From Aphanomyces cochlioides (lineage: Eukaryota > Oomycota > Saprolegniomycetes > Saprolegniales > Verrucalvaceae): a stretch of DNA of 64,000 nucleotides. The translations under genes and the position numbers were made by a program. The stretch spans positions 62,001 to 126,000 of the forward strand of contig JAHQRK010000007.1 in assembly GCA_019828595.1 (NCBI GenBank). Reading direction: 5' to 3'. Below the pieces are notes generated by a model. It was given only the letters and a program-made list of their open reading frames with translations. It was not told the origin of the DNA and searched no databases. This document shows, in pieces, positions 32,659-43,056 of this stretch; position 1 is the first letter of the stretch; each line of letters starts with the position of its first letter.

Positions 32659-32939
32659 CAGTCTTCCCCCGCGATAGCGAACCTCTGATAAAAATAAGAA
32701 GTTGGAGGTATACCTGAGGTACAAGTATAAATTTAGGAAGGATATATTCATGGGTACCATTACCCCTGATTGGTCAGAAAATAATCATATGATCAAGTCA
32801 ACTCGTGTTTTACCTTTCCTCCAATCCCAATTCAAAATTTTGAAATACCTCTTGTATTTGATTTTGCTGTCGTGCATGGCGAAATAAAGTTCGACGAGAT
32901 ATAATTTTCTGGTGGGTTCGCTATCGCGAGGGAAGACTG
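32659..32939. mobile_element. 281-bp MITE with 25-bp inverted ends and TA target duplication
   Basis: The left end CAGTCTTCCCCCGCGATAGC matches the inverted right end (GCTATCGCGAGGGAAGACTG) with one mismatch, and both are flanked by TA (32657-32658 and 32940-32941). Ends starting CAGT and a TA duplication are typical of pogo/Tc1-mariner elements. It has no transposase. The pogo-like transposase remnant a few hundred bases away (33210-34191) belongs to the right superfamily to mobilise it, although that remnant's own ends were not found. Confidence 0.85.
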
Positions 32940-33159
32940 TACGACTCTCAATTTCACTTGGACGATCACAATACAAATGTGTGACATGACATTTTTACTC
33001 CAGAGTACTTCGAAGTACTAGTACTATTATATTATTATAGTACTACTGTATATGATTTGCAAAATGGGTCGATTGCAAACCTCCAAATATGAATATAAAA
33101 TTGCAAAGTATACTGCAATTCACGATATCTCTCTGAAATTATATCATTATATTTAAGAG

Positions 33160-34200
33160 GGTAGTTTCAAAACTGCACAACGCGCGGGAAACACATTGGC
33201 AAAACCTTCATGCCACCCCACAGACGAGCTACCGGACGCCCTTCTATCAAGCAAGTAAAAAGGAAGGGAGCCCAACATCAAAGAATATTCGTCACAAATG
33301 AAAAGAAGCTTCTTATCATGAACTTTGCAAACAATCGTCGAAACGAGCCGCGGCAGACCTTTTTCCCCTGGCGTTACCGGGAAACTACTTGTGACGTTGC
33401 TCAAGCGAATCGACCGCTGGGAGCGAGTTCGATCGAAGATTCAAGCACTTACAGACGATCCGGCCACGCGTTCAAAGAAATCTAACCGACAATCAGGATG
33501 GGTTATTGTCCTTGAAAAAGAATACGAAGAAGAAATAGTGGCTTGGGTGCTTGTATTGGGCAAAGAAGGCATTCCTGTGGGCAATTTGCCCCTCGCTTGC
33601 AAAGCTCTGGAGACCGCTATAAAACGGGGTTACAATGAAGATCAATTTAAAGCGAGTAGTATCTGGATTGAAGGCTTCAAACGTCGGTGATCTCTCGCCC
33701 TACGAACAAAATGCCGCTCTGGCCAGTCCAACAATGGACAAGGCGAAGCTGCGCTTGAAGCTTTCTCAAAGAAAGTCAAAGAGACAATTCGATTAAACGC
33801 TATTCAAGAGATCTACAATGTGGATCAGACAGCAGTCAACTATGAGTACGTACCCGACAAAACTCTGGATACAAAAGGCACTAAAAATGTTTGGATAAAG
33901 TCTTTAGGCCATAACAAAGATCGCATGACAGCGATGCTTCTGGCGGACGCAGTTGGCACAAAATATCTCTTGTTCTTGGTGTTCAAGACCCCTGAGTCCA
34001 TCGTGAAGACAACAGTGATTGACAACTTGACTCAGCGCAACGGCTTTGGATCTCGACTCTGGCAAGAAATCGAAGAGATTCATGAGCGCCAACCATCGCT
34101 TATATTTGGCAATCTGTCATGCTGGTGGAATAGCCGAATATCCACCAAGTTCTTGCAATATCCTTTTGGCCATCCTCGCAACCAGAACTAAAAAGCTCGA
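33160..34200 (+). mobile_element. Pogo/Tigger-type (CENP-B/DDE_1) transposase remnant
   Basis: The first part (33210-33485 and the overlapping frame 33325-33690) encodes a basic N-terminus with a CENP-B/Psq-like helix-turn-helix (GRPSIKQVKRKG), a second DNA-binding helix region and GIPVGNLPLACKALE. The second part (33820-34191) starts with MDQTAVNYEYVPDKT, the first-Asp block of DDE_1 transposases, then NGFGSRLWQEIE. At least two frameshifts split it, and the second and third acidic residues fall after the break or are lost, so it is inactive. The C-terminus is lost at about 34200. Confidence 0.8.
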
Positions 34201-34249
34201 AAATTTATTCCGCACGACTCCAGTTTTTTATTAACACCACAATAATGTG

Positions 34250-34575
34250 TGACAAACATATTATTGTGGATTCGCTAGAAATTTCCCAATTTGGATTCGT
34301 TTCTTGTATCAATCTGACAAACATATTATTGTGTATTCGCTAGAAATTTCCCAATTTGGATTCGTTTCTTGTATCAATCTCCAATCGCGCCAATACATTG
34401 GATGAATGAAAATTAGAACAGTACTTTCTCTCATGGAAACTGTACTTTCTTTAAAATTTTATTCAGCCAATCAAAATCGCCCAAAATATTTATTAGCCAA
34501 TGGCGTCGATTGGTGAATCGATCCGCCGGCGTGATACGGGGTCTGGAAATTCGTATCAAATCAACAATTAGAGAG
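34250..34575. repeat. Dispersed repeat, copy 2, with an internal 65-bp tandem duplication
   Basis: Partner of 32340-32600. Here the first part is doubled: TGACAAACATATTATTGTG followed by the CGCTAGAAATTTCC segment occurs at 34250 and again at 34315, a period of 65 bp with near identity. The rest matches copy 1. Confidence 0.75.
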
Positions 34576-34589
34576 TAATTAATATTAAT

Positions 34590-34860
34590 ACTATATCACT
34601 CATTTACAAATTTTGTAAATGAGTGATTTGACGCAAGCAAATCGACGCAACAATTGACGCATACAAATTTCAAGTGAAAAGAAATTAATTGTTTCGAACA
34701 TGTTTTCAAACATTTAAAACGTTGGAAATTACACTATTTAATGGTCACTATCGAGGTGAATAAAAGAAAATGTTTGCGTAAACATTAAATAGTGTATGCG
34801 TCAATTAATTGAAACATTTTCAAAACATATCAAATTTCCAGTTTTGGACCCAAGCGAATA
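34590..34860. repeat. AT-rich inverted repeats
   Basis: A near-perfect palindrome (ATCACTCATTTACAAA / TTTGTAAATGAGTGAT) spans about 34596-34630. A second, larger stem pairs TACACTATTTAATG (about 34731) with CATTAAATAGTGTA (about 34784). TTGACGCA/TGCGTCAA motifs flank them. This is probably the end or core of an unclassified fold-back element. Confidence 0.55.
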
Positions 34861-35538
34861 TATAGAACATAAAATATTACTACTGCGTCCCATATCTTTT
34901 GTCCACAATTTTTTTTCATTTGTGTACATTTTGCAGTTTTCTGAATTACTCGATCCTGATTAGCTTAAATTCAAGCTCGTGATCTCCTCTTTCATTGGAC
35001 AATATTTAAATTCGTTGATTTCTTCCAACGAAAAATTTATCGACACTGAAGTAGAGTGGGATACATGAGTGAAAAAGGGAAAGACTCGCTAGAGCTTCGT
35101 TTTGAAGCCGCCGTCTACATATCTTTGTCGAGCTGTCAGCTATACTGTTTTGAATGGCATCGTCCTGTGCCCAGAAAGCATTATAGCAGCCAAAACTTCA
35201 ACTAAAAGAAAAATATTTCAACCCATAAATGTTAGCCAAGGAGGGTCACTATGGAAGTCAGATTGGGTATGAGGTATCAAAACAATGATATTAAGAGATT
35301 TAATGCATCAAATGTCTAATATACAAAGCCTGGAGCTTATGAAATGAGTTTATCTTCCCACCATTTAGATAAACTCTTAATATTTATAAAATACTCTATA
35401 CTTCAATATTTTTCAATACAAAAATAAAGTGTAATAATCAGAAGGACAAAAGATGCGGGACGGAGTAGTATTGAATATTAGTTGATGCAGGCTTATTAAT
35501 TGTTAAAGTGAATTCTTTGCCAACTCCCATTTTCGAAG
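34861..35538. other. AT-rich intergenic region upstream of the CRN pseudogene
   Basis: About 680 bases with no open frame of note. AAAATAAAGTGT and similar A/T runs only. Confidence 0.4.
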
Positions 35539-37479
35539 ATGGTGGAAGTGAGTTTGAACTGCCTGGTTGTCGGTGAGGGGACACCTTTCTCCATCGACAT
35601 TGATACTGGAAAGGAAGTCGATCATCTGAAGGACAAGATCAAGGAGAAAATTCGGGGCCGTGGACATGCAATGGATCTAGCTTTATCATACATCGAATGG
35701 CAACACAGAGTTTGACGAAGACTTTTTTCGCCAGCTGAAACAGCAAGGTTTGAGTGGCATGACTGTCGAACGCGTGAATATCGAATGCGTGAAAGGTATC
35801 GCTTGGATGTATCCTATTAACGATATTGGCGACTATTTTGTCAAACCACCGCAGAAGAAACGAATTCATGTACTGGTGGTAGTCCCTTCTGTGCAAGGCC
35901 AATCAAGCAAATCGTCTGATGCGGAGCCTCTTCTCAAGAAAGTTAAGATCACCCAACCTTTTATTGTTTGTCAAGGTCCAGTTGGTGCAGACTTCTACTC
36001 GGTTCCAATGGAAACAATCCCGGCGTACAGACAATTGAGTGCATTATATTCTGCTGAATGCGCCCAGTTGTGTCTGCTGTATGGACCTCGCCATTTTTTA
36101 AAACAACGATTGGTTTTCGGATTCAGGATTCGTTTGCGAATGATACAACAGTTTTCGTTATCTATCATTCAGCAACGGAATTATCGGTTGAAACGGAAGA
36201 AGCCTTTTGGATGGCACTTAGTCGGCTTTGTGGTGAAGTCGCATCAACGCCACAAGAGCTCATGCAAATCATTATTCGTCGGAAGAAACGATTATTTCTC
36301 ATTGTGGACGAAATGGACGGGATGTTTGTCAATTCAGACCTGACCAGTCATTTTTTGGATATTCTTCGCGAATGGCTACGATCACCACATTTTCGTGGTT
36401 TCCTTGGCATTGGAAGTTATGACTTGGTGTCCCTTTACAAGCACCACAAGGGACATGATCGAGTTAGTCCGTTCAATTTAGCTACAATCGTCAAGACGGA
36501 TCGATTTACAGCTGATCAATTGATCGCATTTTTCAAGCTTATCGAGCCTCCGTTTCCTTTTACTGATTCGACACGCAATGCTATTATGGAATATTCAGGC
36601 GGTGCGCCTGGTGTCTTTGGGTCATTGATCCGGTTTTCGATTGATAATGTGAAGTGGAAAGTCGAGCGGCATGAATGGGAAACATGGTTGAAGATCACAA
36701 CGTTCTCTGAATACCTCAAAAAGTACAATTTCACCTACAGTCGTATTCGGGATGATTTACAGAAACTGTCCACAGAAGCTTGGAAAACACTCGAAGCTTT
36801 GCTTATGAATGGTGCGAGTATTCATCGTTCATCAGTTGGCGCCGACATTTTGCTGCGAATGGGAATTGTCTTTGAAGGAACGGATTCAACTGTGGTATTT
36901 TCATCCGAAATGATGCGTTGAGTTTGCTTGGAAGCTCTACCGATTCGTGACATCAAGCAAGTTTTATGTTCTGACAACCCATTTGAATTGTTTGCTGCCT
37001 CGCTTCAATTTTTGAAACCAAAAACAATAACCCACTATCTAGTGACAAACCGACAATGCTCAAGTGAGGTTGTTTTTCAGTTTGAGCTGTATTCGTCGAT
37101 ACGAGGCATTTTGGCATCGAACAATGACCCAAGGCATATTCTAGCAGAAGCTGGAGAATGTGACGACCGACGAAGATTGGACATCATTATCTGCAACGGC
37201 GTGAAATATGGATTTGAACTCAAGTGCAATCAACTGATAGCAACTGATGTCACAGCCGCAGTGAGACAAGCGGATGGATACAGGACCCTTCTGGCAATCG
37301 ACAAAATGTTCATGATAAACTTTGTTCGTCAAAGTCACTCGATGGACGAAATTTGCCAAGTGGACAAGTTTCCTCATGTTCAGATCATTCATCTCCGTTT
37401 TCCTGAATGCTGCACCATATACGAGATGCGTTTTCAAGGTCCAAGTAAAATTGAGAGTCGTTTTGTGAGTTGCATTTGA
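35539..37479 (+). pseudogene. Crinkler (CRN)-family effector gene, broken
   Basis: CRN proteins are oomycete effectors with a conserved N-terminal translocation/ubiquitin-like module and a variable C-terminal enzymatic module. Here the ATG at 35539 opens the conserved N-terminus (FSIDIDTGKEVDHLKDKIKE). The middle part (about 36040-36920) is a P-loop NTPase with LFLIVDEMDG as Walker B. The C-terminal part (36928-37479) is a PD-(D/E)XK nuclease-like domain with RLDIIICNG and FELK. The gene carries a frameshift at about 35650 followed by a TAG, a frameshift in the T/A run at about 36096-36103 exactly inside the Walker A loop, and an in-frame TGA at 36919-36921. Four separate pieces remain, so no full protein can be made. 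NTPase plus nuclease is a known CRN architecture. Confidence 0.8.
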
Positions 37480-37494
37480 TAAATTCAATTAATA

Positions 37495-38144
37495 CTACAC
37501 CATTTGCCGGTTTAGTTCGTTTAACTTGCGATATATTTCGTATCACGTGCAATATATTTCGTATGACTTGCAATATATTTCGTATGACTTGCATTTAATT
37601 TCGTGGCCCGCGACGAAAATCGATTTATATTTCGCATGACTTGCATTATATTTCATACCTCTTGCATTTAATTTCGTATTTTTTAGCTTATATTTCGTAT
37701 CGCGTGCATTTAATTTCGCAGAGAAGAGAAAAAGTCCATAGAAAAACTAACAAAAAATTGTTATCGAAGTCATAAGAAATTGATGGGACACTTCAATCGC
37801 CATATAAGTCAATGCGAGCATCAAGCAAGCTCAGCAGAGTTCATATGCGGCTGCCCGTCGCAAATTCATAGTTCAAGCCAACACTACAACACATGTGAAA
37901 CTTCATATCTCAATAGGAGATTGAATATATTTTGCATTTATACGAATTTAAATGCACGTGATACGAAATATAAGCTAAAAATGCGAAATTAAATGCAAGA
38001 GGTATGAAATATAATGCAAGTCATGCGAAATATAAATCGATTTTCGTCGCGGGCCACGAAATTAAATGCAAGTCATACGAAATACATTGCAAGTCATACG
38101 AAATATATCGCAAGTTAAGCAAACTAAACCGGCAAATGGTGTAG
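37495..38144. mobile_element. 650-bp fold-back element with ~200-bp inverted arms and TA flanks
   Basis: The ends CTACACCATTTGCCGGTTTA and its inverse are flanked by TA (37493-37494, 38145-38146). Each arm (37495 to about 37716 and about 37944-38144) is built of ~20-bp units such as ATATTTCGTATGACTTGCA repeated with variations, so arm-to-arm pairing extends for about 200 bp. The ~230-bp centre has no gene. Repeated subterminal units in long arms are typical binding sites for a transposase supplied in trans. The superfamily is not identified. Confidence 0.85.
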
Positions 38145-38184
38145 TACTGTAGTACGTTTTGCTTGTCTTGAAGTCAAAACCTAA

Positions 38185-38512
38185 GGGTGTGTTCGCTGAA
38201 GCAAAAAAACTGGTTATTTGGCCGAAATTTGGATATTTTCTGAGAAATAACTGGATTTTTTGTGATTTCAGCGAACACGAGTTTAATTCCAATCAGTTTG
38301 TCCCATGTCCAATTTCCCAGGAAATAACCAGCAAAAATAACCATCTCTGGAGGTGTTTATTCTGCAGGTTATTTTGATGAAGCTCTTCCATCACGGAAGT
38401 TTTTCACAAGAAGTTCCGCGGTGGAAGTCAACTTTTTCTCTCTTGGGTTACAATAACTAAGTTAAAATAACTGGTTATAGTAAATAACTGGTTGCCTTGA
38501 GCGAACACACCC
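38185..38512. mobile_element. 328-bp MITE with GGGTGTGTTCGCT ends
   Basis: The left end GGGTGTGTTCGCTGAAG matches the inverted right end (CTTGAGCGAACACACCC) with one difference. Inside are several TAACTGG/GGTTATT motifs. Ends of the GGGTGTGTT type are seen in PIF/Harbinger (Tourist-like) MITEs. TAA precedes the left end, but the right flank reads ATA, so the expected 3-bp duplication is not exact. A second partial copy of the left end starts at about 38554. Confidence 0.65.
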
Positions 38513-38811
38513 ATATAAGGGTGTGTAATAGTGTGTTCAATAAAGGTGTTCAGGGTGTGTTCGCTGAAGCTTCAATTTATGACAAATTTGGTCAAGGCGT
38601 CGCCGTAAAAGTCTCATATCTCAGCACAGACTTACGGTGCACATCAGCTGAAGACAGCGAAATTTATAGTCTAACGCCTATCGCTATAAGTCCTTTGAAA
38701 GTGCATATTCAGGTATATAAGACCACAAAATCGTTAGCGCTGGACAAGACGAAGAGAAATTATCGCTTGGTTTTTCAATCCGATGAAAACTAAAAAAATT
38801 ATAGGTATTTA

Positions 38812-39567
38812 GGGCCAGTTTCAAGTAAAAGTGAAATTTGACGCCAAATCAGTTCCAAGTAGATTTTCTCTGATATGAGGTCCAATACAGAACTGTTATC
38901 TAATTGGTCAATAGCTTTTCGCATGGTTATTGGCTGCATATTATTCATTTTCAAACATTGTGGTGGAGATGGATGGCCGTCGAAGAGGAGGAGCCAAAGC
39001 TCCGACCAAGAAGGAACTCCAGCAGCAAGTCCTGATCATGCAAGCCAAGCTTGACATGCTCTATGACGGTGGAGCCAGCACTGGAGCCAAGGAGCCCCGC
39101 CACACAAGCTTATGCAACCAAGACACGACTGCAAAGGCCGCTTCGAATGTCGTCTACACAGACCACATGATACGGACGTTGCTCGAACTTCGGTGGTCAC
39201 GTTTCAGAGCCGCCTTCGAGAAATGCACAAGCCATGCGCAACGATCAGTCTTGTGGGAGAAACTCACACTCAAATTTAACATTCTTGCAGGCCAAAAGGT
39301 ATATTCTACCCCATCCGTAAACATTCATTCGCAATCGCAGCTGCTGTAAGCGCAATTGACGTGTTCATTGCCGATTGCGGAAGGCCAACGGGAAAGATTG
39401 GTTGAAAGAAAAGACCTTTTCAACCAATTATGTGTGCAGAATGTCGCGCGTCGCGTTATCAGACGATTATGAGGTCCCTGACCTGATAAAACAAAACTGG
39501 AAATTCTATCAGACGGGAGCGATTTTCATTGGCTGCGTCTGATTTTTTGTTTACTTGGAACTGGCCC
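38812..39567. mobile_element. Harbinger-like element: GGGCCAGTT ends, TTA target duplication, only a Myb-like gene inside
   Basis: The left end GGGCCAGTTTCAAGTAAA pairs with the inverted right end (TTTACTTGGAACTGGCCC; one mismatch), and both are flanked by TTA (38809-38811, 39568-39570). A 3-bp TTA/TAA duplication is diagnostic for PIF/Harbinger elements, which normally encode a DDE nuclease plus a Myb/SANT-like protein. Here the 756 bp hold only the Myb/SANT-like frame (38969-39349). Confidence 0.8.
38969..39349 (+). CDS. Myb/SANT-like DNA-binding protein of a Harbinger-like element
   Basis: ATG at 38969 opens a 126-aa frame: a basic start (MDGRRRGGAKAPTKKE), a short coiled coil (LQQQVLIMQAKLDML), then a trihelix/SANT-like region (TDHMIRTLLELRWSRFRAAF through WEKLTLKFN). 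Harbinger elements use such a protein to bring the nuclease to element ends and into the nucleus. The C-terminus (QKVYSTPSVNIH...) may read into an unspliced intron, since GGTATATT follows the domain. Lying inside perfect TTA-flanked ends, it is probably a deletion derivative that kept one of two genes. Confidence 0.6.
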   Translation: MDGRRRGGAKAPTKKELQQQVLIMQAKLDMLYDGGASTGAKEPRHTSLCNQDTTAKAASNVVYTDHMIRTLLELRWSRFRAAFEKCTSHAQRSVLWEKLTLKFNILAGQKVYSTPSVNIHSQSQLL

Positions 39568-39570
39568 TTA

Positions 39571-40411
39571 ACGTCAGTGCTTTGAACTGTGAAGATGTAA
39601 GGAGTCTGGCATAAATTGGCCGTTCGGTCTATCTTGATGTTTGTATACTTATTATATCCGGACATTTTATCCGGACATATTGGTGAGTTTAACCACTTGA
39701 GACTTAAATAACGTATAATAATTAATAGGTTAAACGCAAAAATCAGTAGGTCTAACTTATTACAGTCTACGTTATATAATAAAACCATGTGAGATCAAAT
39801 TGGCCACATCTAACGTTACAGCTGATGTACACCATATCTGTTTGAAACTCTGAATGCCTGTTGTGGGAGCTCACTTTGTCCTCCCACGTGTCGTAATACC
39901 ACTTTGCTTTGGAAGAGCACTCGTCGATTGTTCAATTTCAAAACTTGCAGCATGGTGACACAACCAGTGTGTTGCACTAGGCTTGACTGTCTGCTCCAAG
40001 GTGCAGTTTTGGGATCATTTCGTCCTTTCGTTGTGACAAAACGACGGAGTGACTAGAGATAGCCATTTCCTCGTCGAATGACTGTGTTGAGACAATCGAC
40101 TTGGTGATGGGTGTGGATTTTGTCGCGTGGAAATTCCATGAGCCACCAACCCATTGACGGTATGATCCAGTACTTTTGAACCTCTTCTTCTGATGATCCC
40201 TCATGACGTAGCATCGTAGTAGAGGTGCATCGCCTTTAAATAATATTTAGCCCACATATTATGTGGGCTGCACGAGATTACTTGATCAAGGGAATCCATA
40301 TATGATATTCCCTTGAATTCCGCTTAACACTATCAGCGCATTTTCTTTGAGGTGGTCAAGGGCTGCACTTACTCCATAAGCTTCAAAGTCCAATGACTTG
40401 TATCTCCGCAA
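39571..40411. other. Intergenic with a small hairpin and one small open frame
   Basis: Near 40249-40270, AGCCCACAT and ATGTGGGCT form a stem. Otherwise only the 75-aa frame listed separately was seen. Confidence 0.4.
39977..40204 (-). CDS. Short hypothetical protein (75 aa)
   Basis: ATG at 40204, stop at 39977. It has a basic start (MRDHQKKRFKSTGSYRQW) and a Ser/Thr-rich middle, with no signal peptide, membrane span or known motif. It lies downstream of TIR-like copy C. It could be a genuine small gene or a chance frame; only the ATG and protein-like composition support it. Confidence 0.25.
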   Translation of the reverse strand: MRDHQKKRFKSTGSYRQWVGGSWNFHATKSTPITKSIVSTQSFDEEMAISSHSVVLSQRKDEMIPKLHLGADSQA

Positions 40412-42578
40412 TTAAGGTCTTGGAGCGATATATTCTTGTGCTGTTTCTAGCTTGAGGGTTGGGTGCTTATCAACTTGTTCGTCGGCTGGAACTTGATTCA
40501 CTTCGCAATACTCTTGGTACGACTTGAACGCCTCGTCGTATTCATTCCACTTTGACAACTTGGCCAGGACTTCCAATCGCTTTTCTTTTACGTATCGCGG
40601 TGGTGGTTGGATGGCTTCAATCATGTCAAGGCCGTGATTGCAAAAGGAGGCTGGCTTGCCCGCGACGACGCAAGATCGGCAATATCGGTAAGAGTGCACA
40701 GGGCATTCGGAGCAAGCACAGAGCACGCCTTGAATCTTCTCACGGCAGCCAAAGCAAACCATAAGCTTCCACGAGTCTTGATCCCATCTCGCATCGCGCA
40801 AAACACATTCAAATGCATCCAGTTCGTCAAGATGGTCGAAACGACCAGTCTTCATCTTGAGAATGTACATTGGAAAGAGCGACAATGCATAAATGTCATG
40901 GTCACGACCATAGACACATTCCAGTAACTCGAGGGCCTCCGTGTAATACATCGTCGCCCGCTCATAGTCACCAGTGCACAAGTAAACCATTCCAAGGTAG
41001 CGTTTAGCTAAATCCTGACTGTAAGCTATCTGACAAGATGGAGGACTTACATGACGGCTTGGTGAACTGGTCGTAATCTTCTTTCGAGAGACAATCGAGG
41101 AGAATTTCTTCCGCTTCTGCATAATTTCCTTGAAGCCGATATATATTTCCAAGGTTTGCCTGTGCTGAGAGCGTCGCGGTATGCAGAGGACCAAATGTTC
41201 GCCGATCGCTGTCGTAGCATTCTTGAAAGTACTTGATGGCAAAGGAATAGTCGCCGATCAGTGAATAAGCAACGCCAAGATTATTTCGCAATCTGTTGGT
41301 GGCTGGATGGTCTTTTCCCATGGCACGCCGTTGGATTTCATAACATCGTGAGCACCACTCGATCGATTCTTCCAGTTGACTCAGGTGGCCATAAACCATC
41401 CCGATCAAGGCCATGGTATCTCTGGTAAGTTGGTTTTCTTCTCCCAGCAGCGCGTTACGACGGTCGACGCATTCGAGCAAGACTGGCAGCGCTTGGTCGT
41501 ATTTGCCTTGTCTGAAGTAGCAATGGCCCACGAGATGCATCGTGGTTAAAGTGTCCACGTGGTCCTTTGACAGGAGATCGATCTGCTTCTGGAGGATTTT
41601 GAGGAATTTTGCTTCTGCTTCATTGGGGGGATGGTCTTGGAGCATTTCCATGGCAGTCAAGTGCGTTAGCGCCTTTAAAGCTTGTGAACTTGATTCCCCT
41701 TTTTCTTGACGATATATCTCCAAGCAAGTTTGGAATATGTTGGCAGCTTCGGCGAACTGACCCTTATCGTCCAAGAAGCAGCCTTTGATCATCATCCAGT
41801 CTGCCTTGTCCAAAGCGGTCAACGTCTCATCGATTTCCTGGTCGACCATGCGCTGCATCCACTTTTCAATCGCCTCGAATACCATTCGATCCAATTCAGC
41901 AAAACCAACTTCGTCGCGGATGAGCTGGAAAATGTTGTCGCGGTCTGATGGAATGGACGTGTCGGAGTTTTCGCTCTTGACAGTCGCGAGCATCTTTTGA
42001 AAGGCTCCATCACCTTGAATGTCTTTGAGAAAGAGAGACTTCTGCGACTTGTTGAGTGCGATTTCAAATTGAGCGTTCTCAACGACGGCCGCGTAGACTT
42101 CAAAGACACACCAGGTTCGAGTAAGCGTCGTCGGGTTGTTCCAAGGACTCATGACCATCACAACCTTCCCAATCGCACACAGAGCGTTCCTGAAAATGCT
42201 ATACCAATGCTCGAAAGAATGAACTTTGCCGTCAACTTCATGTTGATTGTTGCAAAACGTGCAGAGCCACACCGCCGTGGAATCGTCTTGAAAGAAATCG
42301 TCCAAGGCATCCACGACGTCCAAGTAGTAGTAAGACCATGCGTGACTGACGAACCATTCAGCCGGTTTCACGTACAAATGACCGTCGGGTTTCTGGCGAA
42401 GATGATCCACAAGGGAGAGCTGAGTGAAGGCCGTGTAAGGCAGTAAGAATTTGGAGCAAACTTCTTCAGTGGATACACCGTGGAAGGATTCACGTCCGCC
42501 GTGGATGTCGATGAAGTGCTTGAGGTAGCCGAGAGTCAAGCCTAGCGGGATAAACTGGTTCACTGGTTGTGTCACCAT
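40412..42578 (-). CDS. TIR-like / TPR / ZZ-finger protein, copy C (intact)
   Basis: Exons 42578-41051 (1528 nt, the same length as in copy A) and 41007-40412, with a 43-nt intron at the same phase-1 position, give 707 aa. The TIR-like domain has EWFVSHAW, VWLCTFCNNQHE, VVMVMSPWNNP and TWCVFEV with the conserved Glu. The TPR block resembles kinesin light chain (LGNIYRLQGNYAEAEEI). The ZZ-like finger is CFGC...CSEC...CRSC...CNHG. Compared with copy A the TPR region is the most diverged and the TIR-like core the most constant. The C-terminus differs (TAQEYIAPRP). The start MVTQPVNQ was preferred because alignment with copy A begins just after it, though the frame runs up to 42776. It stands alone, about 23 kb from the other copies, with transposons between. 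Confidence 0.85.
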
Positions 42579-42717
42579 GCTGCAACTTTTGAAATGGAAC
42601 AATCGACGAGTGCAAAGCAAAGTGGTACAGAGTATTACGACACGAGGGAGGACAAAGCGAACTAATAAAATCTTTGTCCTCGGGTGTTTCAGGTGTTGTT
42701 TTCCTCGTCGGACTGCT

Positions 42718-43056
42718 TTAGATTCCATCGGCGAGTGAGTCGTCGAGCGACTCGTTGCAGCAGAAAAAGATGGCAATCCAAGTCGTGAGCTTGCGCAAGA
42801 GGAACGGTTCCACCCAAACTAGCGTCGCCATGATGGGTGTGCTCGCGATCGTAGCAATCCGGAATATCGATGGAACCATAATCCATTCTTTATCGTTCCG
42901 TCTGGCCACAACGCTACGATCCATGAATATGCGACTACAGAAAAGCCTCCCACGAAGAAACGCATTTTTCAGAGGTTCAAATATTACTTTTGACAGTACA
43001 TAATATATCATAGTCCAAGCATACAATCTGAGATGACCATATCGAATACTCACCAA
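42718..43056 (-). CDS. Possible membrane-protein exon, unknown
   Basis: A minus-strand frame ending at 42718 contains two or three hydrophobic stretches (TMIYYVLSKVIFEPL, TPIMATLVWVEPFLL, TTWIAIFFCC) and basic loops. The most 5' codons (MVSIRYGHLR) could be intronic, since ATG is followed by GTGAGT and CTCAG. No family recognised and no upstream exon found. It lies just upstream of copy C. Confidence 0.3.
   Translation of the reverse strand: MVSIRYGHLRLYAWTMIYYVLSKVIFEPLKNAFLRGRLFCSRIFMDRSVVARRNDKEWIMVPSIFRIATIASTPIMATLVWVEPFLLRKLTTWIAIFFCCNESLDDSLADGI

Noticed and set aside
37495..38144. CRISPR-like array, because short units repeat regularly
   Set aside because: Units are contiguous without unique spacers, are arranged as inverted arms with TA flanks, and the organism is eukaryotic.
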